NCBI RefSeq assembly: GCF_040372165.1
Contig: NZ_BAABWG010000003.1
Coordinates: 1 to 64,000, forward strand
Direction of reading: 5' to 3'
Origin: Hydrogenophaga sp040372165
GTDB lineage: Bacteria; Pseudomonadota; Gammaproteobacteria; Burkholderiales; Burkholderiaceae_C
DNA: 64,000 nt
Shown: in pieces, positions 44,423 to 53,165 of the stretch
Numbering within the stretch: the first letter of the stretch is position 1
Layout: every line of letters starts with the position of its first letter
Position numbers and translations under genes: made by a program
The notes under the pieces: model-generated
What the model was told of the DNA's origin: nothing
What the model saw: the letters and a program-made list of their open reading frames with translations, nothing else
The model's database searches: none

Positions 44423-44803
44423 CTTTAAACATTCGGCTTCTGCGAATTGGACGGGTGGCTACTGGCGGAAGGTTTCCACTGCTTCTGGCTCACCACAGTT
44501 TCTCCACCGCTGCCGTAGAGACTTCGCCTGCCCTTGGTGCACCCACGGCAGTCAACCAGCATTGCCGCTGCGCGGCTCGCCGGTTGCCTGCGGGCGAGAC
44601 ATTGCAGGCCAACGAGATTGGCAACGCATGAGGCAAGCGCCCACCGGACAAGCCGCGAAGCGGCAACGTCAGCTGGGCGCCGTGGGAGCGAACACCAAAG
44701 CCGAGGCTCCTACGACAGCTTCGGAGAAATGCATGTACCCCAAACCACGGTGGCGACGCATCGAGCCGTAGAAGCCGAGTCGGCGACCAGAAGCCAGATG
44801 AGA

Positions 44804-44872
44804 GCTCCCCCTTTCCGCCCGGCGGGGTGGAAAGGGGGTTGGGGGGATAGGGGGGGGAAGAAAAGAAAGAGC
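44804..44872. repeat. Right arm of the long imperfect inverted repeat
   Basis: It reads GCTCCCCCTTTCCGCCCGGC, then GGGGTGGAAAGGGGG, a G-run containing GGATAGG, and a purine tract (GAAGAAAAGAAAGAGC). It is the inverted counterpart of 44355-44422. The shared order of purine/pyrimidine tract, G/C run with the ATAG interruption, and 30-bp palindrome makes chance similarity very unlikely. Confidence 0.75.
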
Positions 44873-44925
44873 GAAAGAAGAACAGCTCGCCGGAGGCAAA
44901 AAGCTCCCTACCGCGAGGTGCCTCG

Positions 44926-46359
44926 TCAGGCGGCGCGACAAATCTTCAAAGTATTCGTCCCACCAGCCGTCCCCATCGGCTCACCCACAGTAATCGCGTA
45001 CACATCCCCACTCTCCACCACGCCGCGCGACTTCAGGTCGGCTTCGGCCTGGGCCAGGGCGGTGTCGCGGTCGGCGCTGGTGTCCATCAGCAAAGGGCGC
45101 ACGTTGCGATACAAGGTCATGCGGCGCTGGGACGTCTGGCGCGAGGTCACGGCAAAGATCGGCATGCGCACGTTGTGACGGCTCATCCACAAAGCCGTAG
45201 AGCCAGATTCGGTCAAGGCCACGATGGCTTTGGCGCGCAAATGGTGGGCGGTGAACAGTGCGCCCATGGCAATGGCGTGGTCGATGCGCTTGAAGGTCTG
45301 GCCGATGAAGTCGTCTTCCAGCGGGTCATATTCGGTCTTTTCCGCTTCCTCGCAGATGGCGGCCATCTGTTGCACGGTTTCCAGCGGGTATTTGCCGGCG
45401 GCGGTTTCGGCGCTGAGCATCACAGCGTCGGTGCCATCGAGCACGGCGTTGGCCACGTCGGACACCTCGGCGCGGGTGGGTACCGGGTTGGTGATCATGG
45501 ACTCCATCATCTGGGTGGCGGTGATCACCACTTTGTCCATCTGGCGGGCCAGTTTGATCATGTGCTTTTGCAGGCCTGGCACGGCCGCGTTGCCCACTTC
45601 CACGGCCAGGTCACCGCGGGCGACCATGATGCCGTCCGAGACTTGCAAAATGTTGGCCAGCTCGGGAATGGCTTCGGCGCGCTCGATCTTGGCGATCAAA
45701 CCCGGCTTGTGCTTGTAAGGGGCCGCAGCCATGTTGCACAGCTGGCGGGCCAGTTCCATGTCGGTGGCGCCCTTGGGGAAGCTCACGGCCACGTAGTCGG
45801 CTTGCAGGCTCATGGCGGTCTTGATGTCCTCCATGTCCTTGGGCGTGAGCGCGGGTGCGGAAAGGCCGCCACCTTGCTTGTTGATGCCCTTGTTGTTGGA
45901 CAGCTCGCCGCCCAGCCGGACCGTGGTGTGCACAGCGCCGCCGATGACGTTGGTGACGTCCATGACGATCAAGCCGTCGTTGAGCAACAGCACGTCGCCC
46001 GCCTTCACGTCGCGTGGCAGTTCTTTGTAGTCCAGGCCCACGCCTTCGATGTCACCCGGCTCGGTACGGTCGGCATCGAGCACGAAGGGCATGCCCTCTT
46101 CCAGCATGACCTTGCCCTCGGCGAACTTGCCGACGCGGATCTTGGGGCCTTGCAGGTCGGCCATGATGCCCACTTCCTTGCCCACGCGCTGTGCGGTACT
46201 GCGAACCAGTTCGGCGCGGTCAATGTGATCCTGGGCCGTGCCATGCGAGAAGTTCAGGCGAACCACGTTCACGCCCGCGCGAATCATGGCTTCGAGTTTG
46301 GCAGGGTCGCTGGAAGCCGGGCCGAGTGTGGCAACGATCTTGGTGGCGCGCTGGGGCAT
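44926..46359 (-). CDS. pyk: Pyruvate kinase
   Basis: The enzyme transfers phosphate from PEP to ADP at the end of glycolysis and of the De Ley-Doudoroff branch. ATG 46359, with AGGAGA upstream, gives 477 aa, the usual bacterial length; 14 more residues from 46401 are not conserved. Key sites are VVRLNFSHGTAQDH near 30, the catalytic lysine in LIAKIERAEAIPEL near 222, and MVARGDLAVEVG near 245. The C-terminal regulatory domain ends in ICRAA. Confidence 0.95.
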   Translation of the reverse strand: MPQRATKIVATLGPASSDPAKLEAMIRAGVNVVRLNFSHGTAQDHIDRAELVRSTAQRVGKEVGIMADLQGPKIRVGKFAEGKVMLEEGMPFVLDADRTEPGDIEGVGLDYKELPRDVKAGDVLLLNDGLIVMDVTNVIGGAVHTTVRLGGELSNNKGINKQGGGLSAPALTPKDMEDIKTAMSLQADYVAVSFPKGATDMELARQLCNMAAAPYKHKPGLIAKIERAEAIPELANILQVSDGIMVARGDLAVEVGNAAVPGLQKHMIKLARQMDKVVITATQMMESMITNPVPTRAEVSDVANAVLDGTDAVMLSAETAAGKYPLETVQQMAAICEEAEKTEYDPLEDDFIGQTFKRIDHAIAMGALFTAHHLRAKAIVALTESGSTALWMSRHNVRMPIFAVTSRQTSQRRMTLYRNVRPLLMDTSADRDTALAQAEADLKSRGVVESGDVYAITVGEPMGTAGGTNTLKICRAA

Positions 46360-46487
46360 GATGGGCTTGTCTCCTGATCCTTTGATGGTTCTGCGCTGCA
46401 TTATGGGTGCAAGGCGTTACATCGTGGTTACAGACCTGTTTCATGCCACCCTCGCCGGCACTGTCGCCGCTGAAAGACACATCCATG

Positions 46488-46513
46488 CAAAAGCCCCGGG
46501 ATGGCCGGGGCTT
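46488..46513 (-). terminator. Hairpin terminator after the chemoreceptor gene
   Basis: AAGCCCCGG (46491-46499) pairs with CCGGGGCTT (46505-46513). On the minus strand the hairpin is followed by TTTTGC. It lies about 45 bp past the chemoreceptor stop. The T-run is short, but the stem is long and perfect. Confidence 0.7.
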
Positions 46514-46554
46514 GCGGGGCTTGCAGGGCAGGCGCCGGTCAGACGAAGTGTGGG

Positions 46555-48102
46555 TCAGTCGATGCGGAACCTCTGCACGGCCCTGACCAGCTGACCCGCC
46601 TGCTCGCGCATGGCGTTGGCAGCGGCAGCAGCCTCTTCCACCAGGGCCGAATTCTGCTGCGTCGAATTGTCGATTTCGCTGATGGACTGACCCACGCCAT
46701 CGATCCCCGAACGCTGGTCGTTGGCGGACCGACTGATTTCACCGATCAGCGCGCTGACCTGGTTGACCGACTGCACGAGCTCGGTCATGGTTGCGCCCGC
46801 TGCGGCGACCTGCTCGCCCCCTTCGCGCACTTTGTCCGACGAGTCTGCGATCAGCGACTTGATCTCCTTGGCAGCTGATGCAGAGCGTTGTGCCAGGCTG
46901 CGCACCTCGCCCGCCACCACGGCGAAGCCCCTGCCCTGCTCGCCCGCGCGCGCGGCTTCCACCGCCGCGTTGAGCGCCAGGATATTGGTCTGGAACGAGA
47001 TGCCGTCGATCACGCTGGTGATCTCCTCAATGCGGCGGGATGACTGCTCGATCATGCCCATCGTGGCCACGACCCGGCCCACGGCTTCGCCACCCCGCTC
47101 GGCCACCTGAGAAGCACTGGATGCCAGGCGAGTGGCTTCACCCGCGTTGTCGGACGTGTGGCGCACGGCGTCGGTCAGTTGTGCCATGGTGTTGGTGGTC
47201 TGCTGCAGGTGCCCTGCCTGGCGCTCTGTCCGCTCAGACAGGTCGTTGTTGCCTTGCGCGATCTCGGCAGACGCCACACCCAGCTGGTCGGTGCTCTTGC
47301 GAACATGGCGAACCACGCCGCCCAGGCTCTCTGCCATGCGGTCCATGGCGTTCATCAGCTGGCCGAACTCATCTTGTGCACGGGTCTTGCAGCGGACGGT
47401 CAGGTCACCTTCGGCCACCTTTTCGGCCGTGGCCACGGCCCGTGCCATCGCGCTGCGGATATGTCGAACCACCATGGTGATCAGCAGCCCGGCGAGAACC
47501 AGGCACGCGGCCACTACACCCGTGCCGAGCACGAAGCGTTGCCATTGCCGCTCTTGCTGGCGAGCAATGCTCTCGCGCAGCTTGCGCTGCTGTACCTCGC
47601 CAAGCCTGTCGATGGCAGCGTGGTAGGCCGTCACTGGGGGCATGAATGCCTCCTCAAACAGGCGAACCGCCGTACCGTTGTCGTTGTTGGCCCGCGCCTT
47701 CTCAATGCCTCCCAAGGCCTTGAGGATGTCGCCTGAGAGTTTGTCCACTTCGGCAATGATGGCCTTCTCTTCCGGAATGGTCGCCCATTGGCGAATCGAG
47801 TCGAGATAGGTCTGGATTTTTTCTACGCGCGGCCCGATCTCCGGGCCAAACATCATGGCAACGGCCGGGTCTGTGCTTCGGTTGAGTGCCATGATCCGCA
47901 CCGTCGTACCGGTGGCATGCAGCTGCCATGCCGCCACCTCGTGGGCACGGTCGTATTCGATGCCCGCAATGTTGTCGAGCATGGTGCTGGCGCGGGATTG
48001 CTGCACATAGCCGAACACCAGCGCCGACACCGCCAGCATACCCACCAGGGCGAAAGTGAAATAGAGGCGTTTGACGACAGAAAGATTGGTCCAGATTGAC
48101 AT
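46555..48102 (-). CDS. Methyl-accepting chemotaxis protein
   Basis: A transmembrane chemoreceptor signalling to CheA/CheW. The start at 48102 (MSIWTNLSVVKRLYFTFALV) gives 515 aa, with a first transmembrane helix at about 12-30. A four-helix-bundle periplasmic sensor follows at about 35-185, then a second helix at about 190-213, a HAMP domain and the signalling hairpin. The hairpin tip has RSLAQRSASAAKEIKSLI, preceded by NILALNAAVEAARAGEQGRG. The tail ends AVQRFRID without the NWETF-type receptor-binding pentapeptide. The ligand is unknown; proximity to the gentisate genes suggests, but does not show, aromatic sensing. A longer upstream frame to 48231 overlaps the marR gene and is rejected. 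Confidence 0.92.
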   Translation of the reverse strand: MSIWTNLSVVKRLYFTFALVGMLAVSALVFGYVQQSRASTMLDNIAGIEYDRAHEVAAWQLHATGTTVRIMALNRSTDPAVAMMFGPEIGPRVEKIQTYLDSIRQWATIPEEKAIIAEVDKLSGDILKALGGIEKARANNDNGTAVRLFEEAFMPPVTAYHAAIDRLGEVQQRKLRESIARQQERQWQRFVLGTGVVAACLVLAGLLITMVVRHIRSAMARAVATAEKVAEGDLTVRCKTRAQDEFGQLMNAMDRMAESLGGVVRHVRKSTDQLGVASAEIAQGNNDLSERTERQAGHLQQTTNTMAQLTDAVRHTSDNAGEATRLASSASQVAERGGEAVGRVVATMGMIEQSSRRIEEITSVIDGISFQTNILALNAAVEAARAGEQGRGFAVVAGEVRSLAQRSASAAKEIKSLIADSSDKVREGGEQVAAAGATMTELVQSVNQVSALIGEISRSANDQRSGIDGVGQSISEIDNSTQQNSALVEEAAAAANAMREQAGQLVRAVQRFRID

Positions 48103-48190
48103 GTTGAGAAGCTCCAGGGTGCGCTGACCGCACAAGCGGGCGCGTCTCCGTTGTCTTCGACACCAATGACCGGACCTTGAGAAGAGAAAG

Positions 48191-48697
48191 CTACAGACCT
48201 TCGGTCGAGCCTGTCGCGCCGGTCGGGGCACGACTCATGTCGTTGTTCGAGGTGACCAGCTTGTTGAGCAGGTGCACGAAGTCCTTCTGCTGGCGAGGGG
48301 TAAGCGGGGCGAGGATTTGATGCTGCGCTTTTTGCATGGCAGGCACCACTGAAGCGAGCAGCACCTCCCCTTCAGCCGTGAGCGTCAGCACCCGCGCACG
48401 CCGATCCTCTCTAGAGGTGGCACGCTTGAGCCAGCCCCGGGAGGCCATGCGGTCCACGACACCGCCCGTGGTCGACGCGTCCAGCGCAATGGCCCGGGCA
48501 AGCGTTCGTTGGTCGATGCCCGGCTGATTGCACACCACTTGCAAGACCCCGAACTGCACTGGTGTCAAACCGGTTTCAGCGGCCTCCGCCAGAAATATGC
48601 CGACCGATATCTGGTGCAGGCGCCGAATCAGATGCCCGGGAATGTCATTGATATCGATGGCGACAGGCGCTTTGGCGGAAGGGGCTGGCTTGGGCAT
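48191..48697 (-). CDS. MarR-family transcriptional regulator
   Basis: A winged-helix repressor of the MarR family. ATG 48697 gives 168 aa; an in-frame GTG at 48718 is another possible start. The helix-turn-helix is in QRTLARAIALDASTTGGVVD, and the wing has SREDRRARVLTLTAEGE. It is divergent from gentisate 1,2-dioxygenase, and the gap holds nested palindromes typical of MarR operators. It probably represses the gentisate genes, released by an aromatic acid ligand; this is inferred from arrangement. Confidence 0.88.
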   Translation of the reverse strand: MPKPAPSAKAPVAIDINDIPGHLIRRLHQISVGIFLAEAAETGLTPVQFGVLQVVCNQPGIDQRTLARAIALDASTTGGVVDRMASRGWLKRATSREDRRARVLTLTAEGEVLLASVVPAMQKAQHQILAPLTPRQQKDFVHLLNKLVTSNNDMSRAPTGATGSTEGL

Positions 48698-48745
48698 CTC
48701 GGAAACTCGGGAAATCACGCTTGACCGATGGTATCAGCGCCCATA

Positions 48746-48770
48746 TGCTAAGCATACTTAGTAATTAGCA
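48746..48770. promoter_or_regulatory. Nested palindromic operator between marR and the gentisate genes
   Basis: Two nested inverted repeats are visible: CTAAG-CATA-CTTAG at 48748-48761, and the outer TGCTAA (48746-48751) with TTAGCA (48765-48770). Both are AT-rich within GC-rich DNA and lie 36-60 bp before the dioxygenase start. Size and symmetry fit a MarR dimer site, possibly overlapping the -10 region. Confidence 0.7.
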
Positions 48771-48805
48771 CCTTGCCCTGCAAGACCATCCCCTTCGAGA
48801 CACGC

Positions 48806-49843
48806 ATGAGCCAAGACCTCGGTCGCCTGGAAGACCTGCCACAGGACTACCGCGACAAACTGACCGACCTGAATCTGGTGCCCTTGTGGCCCAGCCTGCG
48901 GGCTGTGCTGCCGCCAGGCGTGCCTGCCCGTGCCACGCAGGCGATCCACTGGGCCTACAGCACGCTCAAGCCTTTGCTGCTGCAAGCGGGCGAACTCACC
49001 CCCATTGAGAAAGCCGAGCGGCGCGTGCTGGTGCTGGCCAACCCTGGCCATGGCCTGGAAAACATGAAAGCCAGCCCTGCCATTTACCTGGGCATGCAGT
49101 TGCTGATGCCTGGTGAGTGGGCGCCCAGCCACAAGCACACTCCCAACGCCGTGCGCATGATCGTGGAGGGCGAAGGCGCCTACACCACAGTGGATGGCGA
49201 GAAGTGCCCCATGAGCCGGGGCGACCTCATCCTCACGCCCACCGGCTTGTGGCACGAGCACGGCCATGACGGCACCGACCCGGTGGTCTGGCTGGATGTG
49301 CTGGACCTGCCGCTGGTGTACTACATGGAAGCCAGCTACCACATCAATGGTGCGCGCCAGGAGGTCAAGCCAGGCAACGGCGAACGCGCCTGGAGCCGGC
49401 CCGGTGTGGTGCCGACCCAAGTGTTCGGGCGTCATGACAAGCGCTACCCCATGCTGCGCTATCCGTGGGCGGCCACCCGCTCCGCGCTGGAAGAACTGGC
49501 GGCAGACGACCCGGCGCTGGAGTGCGTGCAGGTCACCTACATCAACCCGGAAACGGGCGAAGACGCTGAAAACATTCTGGGCTTCTACGCCTTGATGCTG
49601 CGCCCTGGACAATCATTGAACCTGCCGGCCCGGTCGCCGTCGCAAGTGTTCCACCTGATCGAAGGTGGGGTCGACGTAAGCACCTGTGGCAAGACATTTG
49701 CCTTGGTGGAAGCCGACACCTGTTGCGCACCGGGCTATGAAACGGTGACACTGAAGAACCGGTCGGCGGACAGCGCCGCCTTCGTCTTCATTGCCGATGA
49801 ATCTCCTCTGCACCGAAAGCTGGGGGTATACGAGGTGCGCTGA
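48806..49843 (+). CDS. Gentisate 1,2-dioxygenase
   Basis: A ring-cleaving Fe(II) dioxygenase of the bicupin type, turning gentisate (2,5-dihydroxybenzoate) into maleylpyruvate. ATG 48806 gives 345 aa. The first cupin carries the iron ligands His109 and His111 (APSHKHTPNAVRMIVEGEGA) and His150 (TPTGLWHEHGHDG). The second cupin, near 255-335, is degenerate, as is usual. It is followed 98 bp later by fumarylpyruvate hydrolase. Substituted substrates such as salicylate, accepted by some relatives, cannot be excluded. Confidence 0.93.
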   Translation: MSQDLGRLEDLPQDYRDKLTDLNLVPLWPSLRAVLPPGVPARATQAIHWAYSTLKPLLLQAGELTPIEKAERRVLVLANPGHGLENMKASPAIYLGMQLLMPGEWAPSHKHTPNAVRMIVEGEGAYTTVDGEKCPMSRGDLILTPTGLWHEHGHDGTDPVVWLDVLDLPLVYYMEASYHINGARQEVKPGNGERAWSRPGVVPTQVFGRHDKRYPMLRYPWAATRSALEELAADDPALECVQVTYINPETGEDAENILGFYALMLRPGQSLNLPARSPSQVFHLIEGGVDVSTCGKTFALVEADTCCAPGYETVTLKNRSADSAAFVFIADESPLHRKLGVYEVR

Positions 49844-49941
49844 AGCATCTTTTGTGCACCCCGACGGCACTGCCCGATTCCACCGCCTTCTTTCCATTCA
49901 AACCATCAGCCCAAGCGCTGAGCCAACCCACCTCTTCATCC

Positions 49942-50646
49942 ATGAGCAACTACCTGTTTCCTCCCCCGGCCGTCGCTGCCCTGCCCATTCGCGGCCAGTC
50001 CGAACTGTTCCCGGTGAACCGTCTGTTTTTTGTCGGCCGCAACTACCATGCGCACGCTGTGGAAATGGTGGGCAAGGAAGTCGACAAAGCCAATGAGCGC
50101 GCCTTCTACTTCACCAAAGCGCCCAGCAGCCTGACGCTCTCTGGCGCGACCATTCCCTACCCACCCGAGACACAGAACTACCACTACGAAATGGAGTTGG
50201 TGGTGGTGCTGGGCAAGGGTGGTTTCCGCGTGAGCCAGGAACAAGCCGACGACTTGATCTACGGCTATGCCTGCGGTCTGGACATGACACGCCGTGACCT
50301 GCAACTGGTGGCCCGCGAAAAAGGCCGCCCCTGGGATCTGGGCAAGGACATCGAAGACGGCTCCATCTGCAGTGAAATCGTGCCCATGCCTGGCAAGGTG
50401 ATCGAGTCCGGCAAGATTGCACTGACGGTCAATGGTGAAACGCGCCAAAACTCCGACGTGAACAAGCTGATCTGGAACATCCGCGAGATCATTGCCGACC
50501 TCTCGCTGTACTACCACCTGCAGCCAGGCGACATCATCTACACCGGCACGCCTGAAGGTGTGGGCCCGGTCAAAGCGGGCGACGTGCTGTCTGGCGAAGT
50601 GGAAGGCGTGGGCACCGTGGCACTGACCATCGGCCAGCCAGAATAA
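49942..50646 (+). CDS. Fumarylpyruvate hydrolase (FAH family)
   Basis: A 234-aa fumarylacetoacetate-hydrolase-fold enzyme that cleaves fumarylpyruvate to fumarate and pyruvate. The N-terminal NRLFFVGRNYHAHAVEM and the metal-binding YEMELVVVLGKGG (Glu residues near 89-91) are characteristic, as is GDIIYTGTPEGVGPV near residue 200. It follows the gentisate dioxygenase in the same direction. No standard maleylpyruvate isomerase gene lies between them, so either the isomerase is elsewhere or this enzyme hydrolyses maleylpyruvate directly. Confidence 0.92.
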   Translation: MSNYLFPPPAVAALPIRGQSELFPVNRLFFVGRNYHAHAVEMVGKEVDKANERAFYFTKAPSSLTLSGATIPYPPETQNYHYEMELVVVLGKGGFRVSQEQADDLIYGYACGLDMTRRDLQLVAREKGRPWDLGKDIEDGSICSEIVPMPGKVIESGKIALTVNGETRQNSDVNKLIWNIREIIADLSLYYHLQPGDIIYTGTPEGVGPVKAGDVLSGEVEGVGTVALTIGQPE

Positions 50647-50688
50647 CTCCCCCGCGTTCTTTCGCTCAGCGGGAGCGATGGCTCCACA

Positions 50689-51354
50689 TCACGAGCCGCC
50701 CCACACCACGGGCGGCTCGTCAGCTTTCCAGGGTGCAAATTTCTCCATCACGCCAGTGAAGTCCGGATGCGCCAACCAGCGATCGAGCCAGGCGCGCACG
50801 CGGCGCCATTCTGAAGCGGCGAACCATTCCGCATCCACCGCGGCAAACTGCCTGATGAAGGGCATGAGCGTCACATCTGCCAAGCCCGGCGTTGCTCCTG
50901 CCAGAAAGGCCTGCATGGACAAACACTCTTCCATCGGGGCGATGAGCACATCAACACCCGCCGCACGGTGTTCTGACTGAGACACCTGCGGGTGTCGCTC
51001 GGGATATTTGTAGGCGTCCAGCGCCTTCTTGAAGGGCCCATCGTTGATGGCAATCCATTGCTGCTGTGCCGAATGATCAGCGTGCGCCATCCAGCCGTCA
51101 GGGTCGTTCTGCGCCAAAGCCCAGCGCATCACGTCCAGGCTTTCATCGATCACACGCCCGTCGGGCAACACCAGCACCGGCACCGTGCCCTTGGGAGATG
51201 CCGCGAGCATTTCTGAGGGTTTGCTTCGAAGGACCACCTCGCGCAACTCAAGCCGCGCACCCGACTTGCGCAAGGCCATGCGCGCCCGAATGGCATAAGG
51301 GCAGCGGCGAAAGCTGTAAAGAATGGGCAAGCCCATGATGTTGGTTTCGGTCAT
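50689..51354 (-). CDS. Glutathione S-transferase family protein
   Basis: A 221-aa GST with an N-terminal thioredoxin-fold domain (residues 8-85) and an all-helical C-terminal domain. The active-site motif is Cys18-Pro-Tyr-Ala, a cysteine-type GST like glutaredoxin-2 or omega/beta enzymes, and KGTVPVLVLPDGRVIDESLD carries the cis-Pro and glutathione-binding Asp-Glu-Ser. It is convergent with the gentisate genes. Maleylpyruvate isomerases are GST relatives, but they usually have SSAAYRVRIAL at this position, so that role is unlikely here. Confidence 0.87.
   Translation of the reverse strand: MTETNIMGLPILYSFRRCPYAIRARMALRKSGARLELREVVLRSKPSEMLAASPKGTVPVLVLPDGRVIDESLDVMRWALAQNDPDGWMAHADHSAQQQWIAINDGPFKKALDAYKYPERHPQVSQSEHRAAGVDVLIAPMEECLSMQAFLAGATPGLADVTLMPFIRQFAAVDAEWFAASEWRRVRAWLDRWLAHPDFTGVMEKFAPWKADEPPVVWGGS
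50692..50719. terminator. Perfect 10-bp stem at the end of the convergent pair
   Basis: CGAGCCGCCC (50692-50701) and GGGCGGCTCG (50710-50719) form a perfect stem around an 8-base loop. It lies over the last codons of the GST gene and 45 bp after the hydrolase stop. No T-run follows on either strand, so it may be an RNA-stabilising or weak bidirectional terminator hairpin. Confidence 0.4.
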
Positions 51355-51497
51355 CGCAGGTACAAGCTTATCGCGTTCGACCGCCAGACCCTTGATGTGT
51401 TTTTTTCATCTGCGAAAGCGCCTTCAGCAAACGCCCTGTTAAGCTGCCCGAACCCGCTTTCCGTTCGACATTTCCAACGATTTCTGCCCACCACAAC

Positions 51498-52619
51498 ATG
51501 CTGCAAAACCACCCTGGCGAAGCTTCATTCCCAGTCAAACCGGATTGGAATGCGAAGGTCACGCTGCGACTGACCGACCGTGAACGCGTCGCCGCACACG
51601 GAATGCTGACCCTGGCCATCATCACACTGGGCCTGGCCGGCATTGGCGGTGGTGTGGTCTCGGACCTCACCGAGCCGTTCCCAGCTGGTTGGTGGTTTGT
51701 CGGCATTTGCGCGATGCTGGGCGCGGTTTGCTTGTCTGTGATGATCTTCTTGCTCTCACGAGCGGCGACGCGACGCGTGAAAGAACAGCAGCGCTACTGC
51801 GCAACCGCCGGTATCTCCTTGCCGTACCCAGAGCTGTACCGGCAGGCATTGCAGCTCGATGGTGTCAACGCTGTCGGCAACTGGAGCGAGACCCTGGAAA
51901 ACTGGCCGTGCGAGCGTCGCGCCAAAACCCAAAGAATGCCCACATTCGTCTCGTTTTCACTGCTGACAGTCGATGAACAAAAATCGAGCCTTGATGCCGA
52001 TTGGGGCATCCTCACCAGAGCCGACTACTTGCGCATGGTCGAAGCTCTCAAGCAAGGCTTGCACACACGCGAATTTGTGAGAGATGCCGTTGGCCCTCAA
52101 CGTGACGCGCTCTTCGACCGCCTCTCCGCGCTGACGGGCATTCCATCCTCAGAGATCGCATCGCTGCTGTCTTCTTCAGCCACGGGCGGGCCCAACGCCA
52201 TTCCAGCGCTGATTTGGGCATGGGATTGGTGGCGCATCTTTCCGATGACACGGGGTGCCTACATCGCAGACCTCATCACGGAAGATGAAGCATGGGCCAC
52301 CTTGCTGCAAGTCAGCGAGTGGATTCACGCCCTGTTTGGAGACTTGGCAAGCTACCACCGCAATCTGCGCATCGGCCACGCCTACTGGTCCAACAACTTT
52401 GCCGACGTTCAAGCCCGCATGAAAACACTGGAAGCCTTCGAGGCCAATGCCAATGGCTTGTCCATTGTTGGCGTTCCTTGGACTTCACGCCCTTCCTCGG
52501 TCCTGCCGGACCACGTCACGGGCGGCTGGATGCGACTACTCGAAATGGACGACGCCGCAGCGTTCGACAATGACGACGAAGACAGCGACCTGGATGCCGA
52601 TGACAGGGTTTTGAACTGA
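51498..52619 (+). CDS. DUF1266 domain protein with two N-terminal membrane helices
   Basis: A 373-aa protein of unknown function. Two hydrophobic helices at about 36-58 and 67-92 anchor it in the inner membrane. The C-terminal part (about 150-330) matches DUF1266: GILTRADYLRMVEALKQGL, WDWWRIFPMTRGAYIADLIT, and EDEAWATLLQVSEWIHALF followed by the hallmark region ending GHAYW. DUF1266 proteins (E. coli YbeR/YbeU-like) have sometimes been linked to polymorphic-toxin or effector loci, but nothing here confirms that. The acidic tail (DDEDSDLDADD) is notable. Confidence 0.78.
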   Translation: MLQNHPGEASFPVKPDWNAKVTLRLTDRERVAAHGMLTLAIITLGLAGIGGGVVSDLTEPFPAGWWFVGICAMLGAVCLSVMIFLLSRAATRRVKEQQRYCATAGISLPYPELYRQALQLDGVNAVGNWSETLENWPCERRAKTQRMPTFVSFSLLTVDEQKSSLDADWGILTRADYLRMVEALKQGLHTREFVRDAVGPQRDALFDRLSALTGIPSSEIASLLSSSATGGPNAIPALIWAWDWWRIFPMTRGAYIADLITEDEAWATLLQVSEWIHALFGDLASYHRNLRIGHAYWSNNFADVQARMKTLEAFEANANGLSIVGVPWTSRPSSVLPDHVTGGWMRLLEMDDAAAFDNDDEDSDLDADDRVLN

Positions 52620-52704
52620 AACCTCGCACAGGCGAAGCAGCCTTGCTTGTCAATTCAACGCATTGACCATCACCTCTGCCCGGCAACGTGCCGCCGCAGC
52701 AGCA

Positions 52705-53097
52705 TCACTCTGCGCGATGGCACGCCACGCATAGCTTGTTGCCGTCGGGGTCTCTGAAGTACGCGCCGTAGTAGTGGGCGTGATAGTGCGGGCGCAAGCC
52801 CGGCTCGCCTTCGCTCACACCGCCATGGGCCATGGCCAAGGCATGGGCTTGGTCGACCTGAGAGCGGGTGGCCGCCTGAAACGCCACCATGTGCCCGTTG
52901 CCTGGCTGATGCGGCGCCCCGTTGAATGGCTTGCCCACGATGAACAGCGGGCGCGGGTCGGGCGAAGACTCCCAGCCGATCCACGGGACATCGTCTTCCT
53001 GAAACCGCAGGCGCACACCCAGCAGGTCCATCAAAGGTGTGTAGAACGCCAGCGCACGCGGAAAGTCGGATACCCCGACCATGACATGAGAGAACAT
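52705..53097 (-). CDS. VOC-family (glyoxalase/bleomycin-resistance-like) protein
   Basis: A 130-aa protein of the vicinal oxygen chelate superfamily. ATG 53097 with AAAGGTGA upstream starts MFSHVMVGVSDFPRALAFYT, where the His is the usual first metal ligand. HAHYYGAYFRDPDGNKLCVA supplies the end of the fold with the later His and the RDPDGN turn. The role is unknown; such proteins range from glyoxalases to antibiotic-binding proteins. Confidence 0.88.
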   Translation of the reverse strand: MFSHVMVGVSDFPRALAFYTPLMDLLGVRLRFQEDDVPWIGWESSPDPRPLFIVGKPFNGAPHQPGNGHMVAFQAATRSQVDQAHALAMAHGGVSEGEPGLRPHYHAHYYGAYFRDPDGNKLCVACHRAE

Positions 53098-53165
53098 GGG
53101 TTCACCTTTCGCCTTGGTTGCACTTGGGCGGAGGCAAGCCTCCACCCAAGCCGCCATTCAGACCG

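Larger units (their letters stand above)
44190..44925. other. Non-coding 736-bp interval between fba and pyk holding a long inverted repeat element
   Basis: No credible gene: the frames here are short and low-complexity at the arms. Its main content is a pair of about 70-bp arms in inverted orientation, separated by about 380 bp of ordinary GC-rich sequence. It looks like a small non-autonomous repeat element dropped between two glycolytic genes on the same strand. The fba promoter should lie at 44190-44300. Confidence 0.6.

Noticed and set aside
44355..44872. Insertion sequence with a transposase
   Set aside because: The interval between the inverted arms has no frame long enough or motif-bearing enough for a transposase; it is described as a repeat element only.
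44325..45178. Plus-strand frames through the fba-pyk gap and into pyk
   Set aside because: They run through low-complexity inverted-repeat arms and antisense to pyruvate kinase; the products are proline/arginine-rich without motifs.
50689..51354. The GST as maleylpyruvate isomerase of the gentisate pathway
   Set aside because: It is convergent with the pathway genes and has a CPYA active site in place of the SSAAYR-type motif of known isomerases, so I kept the general GST call.
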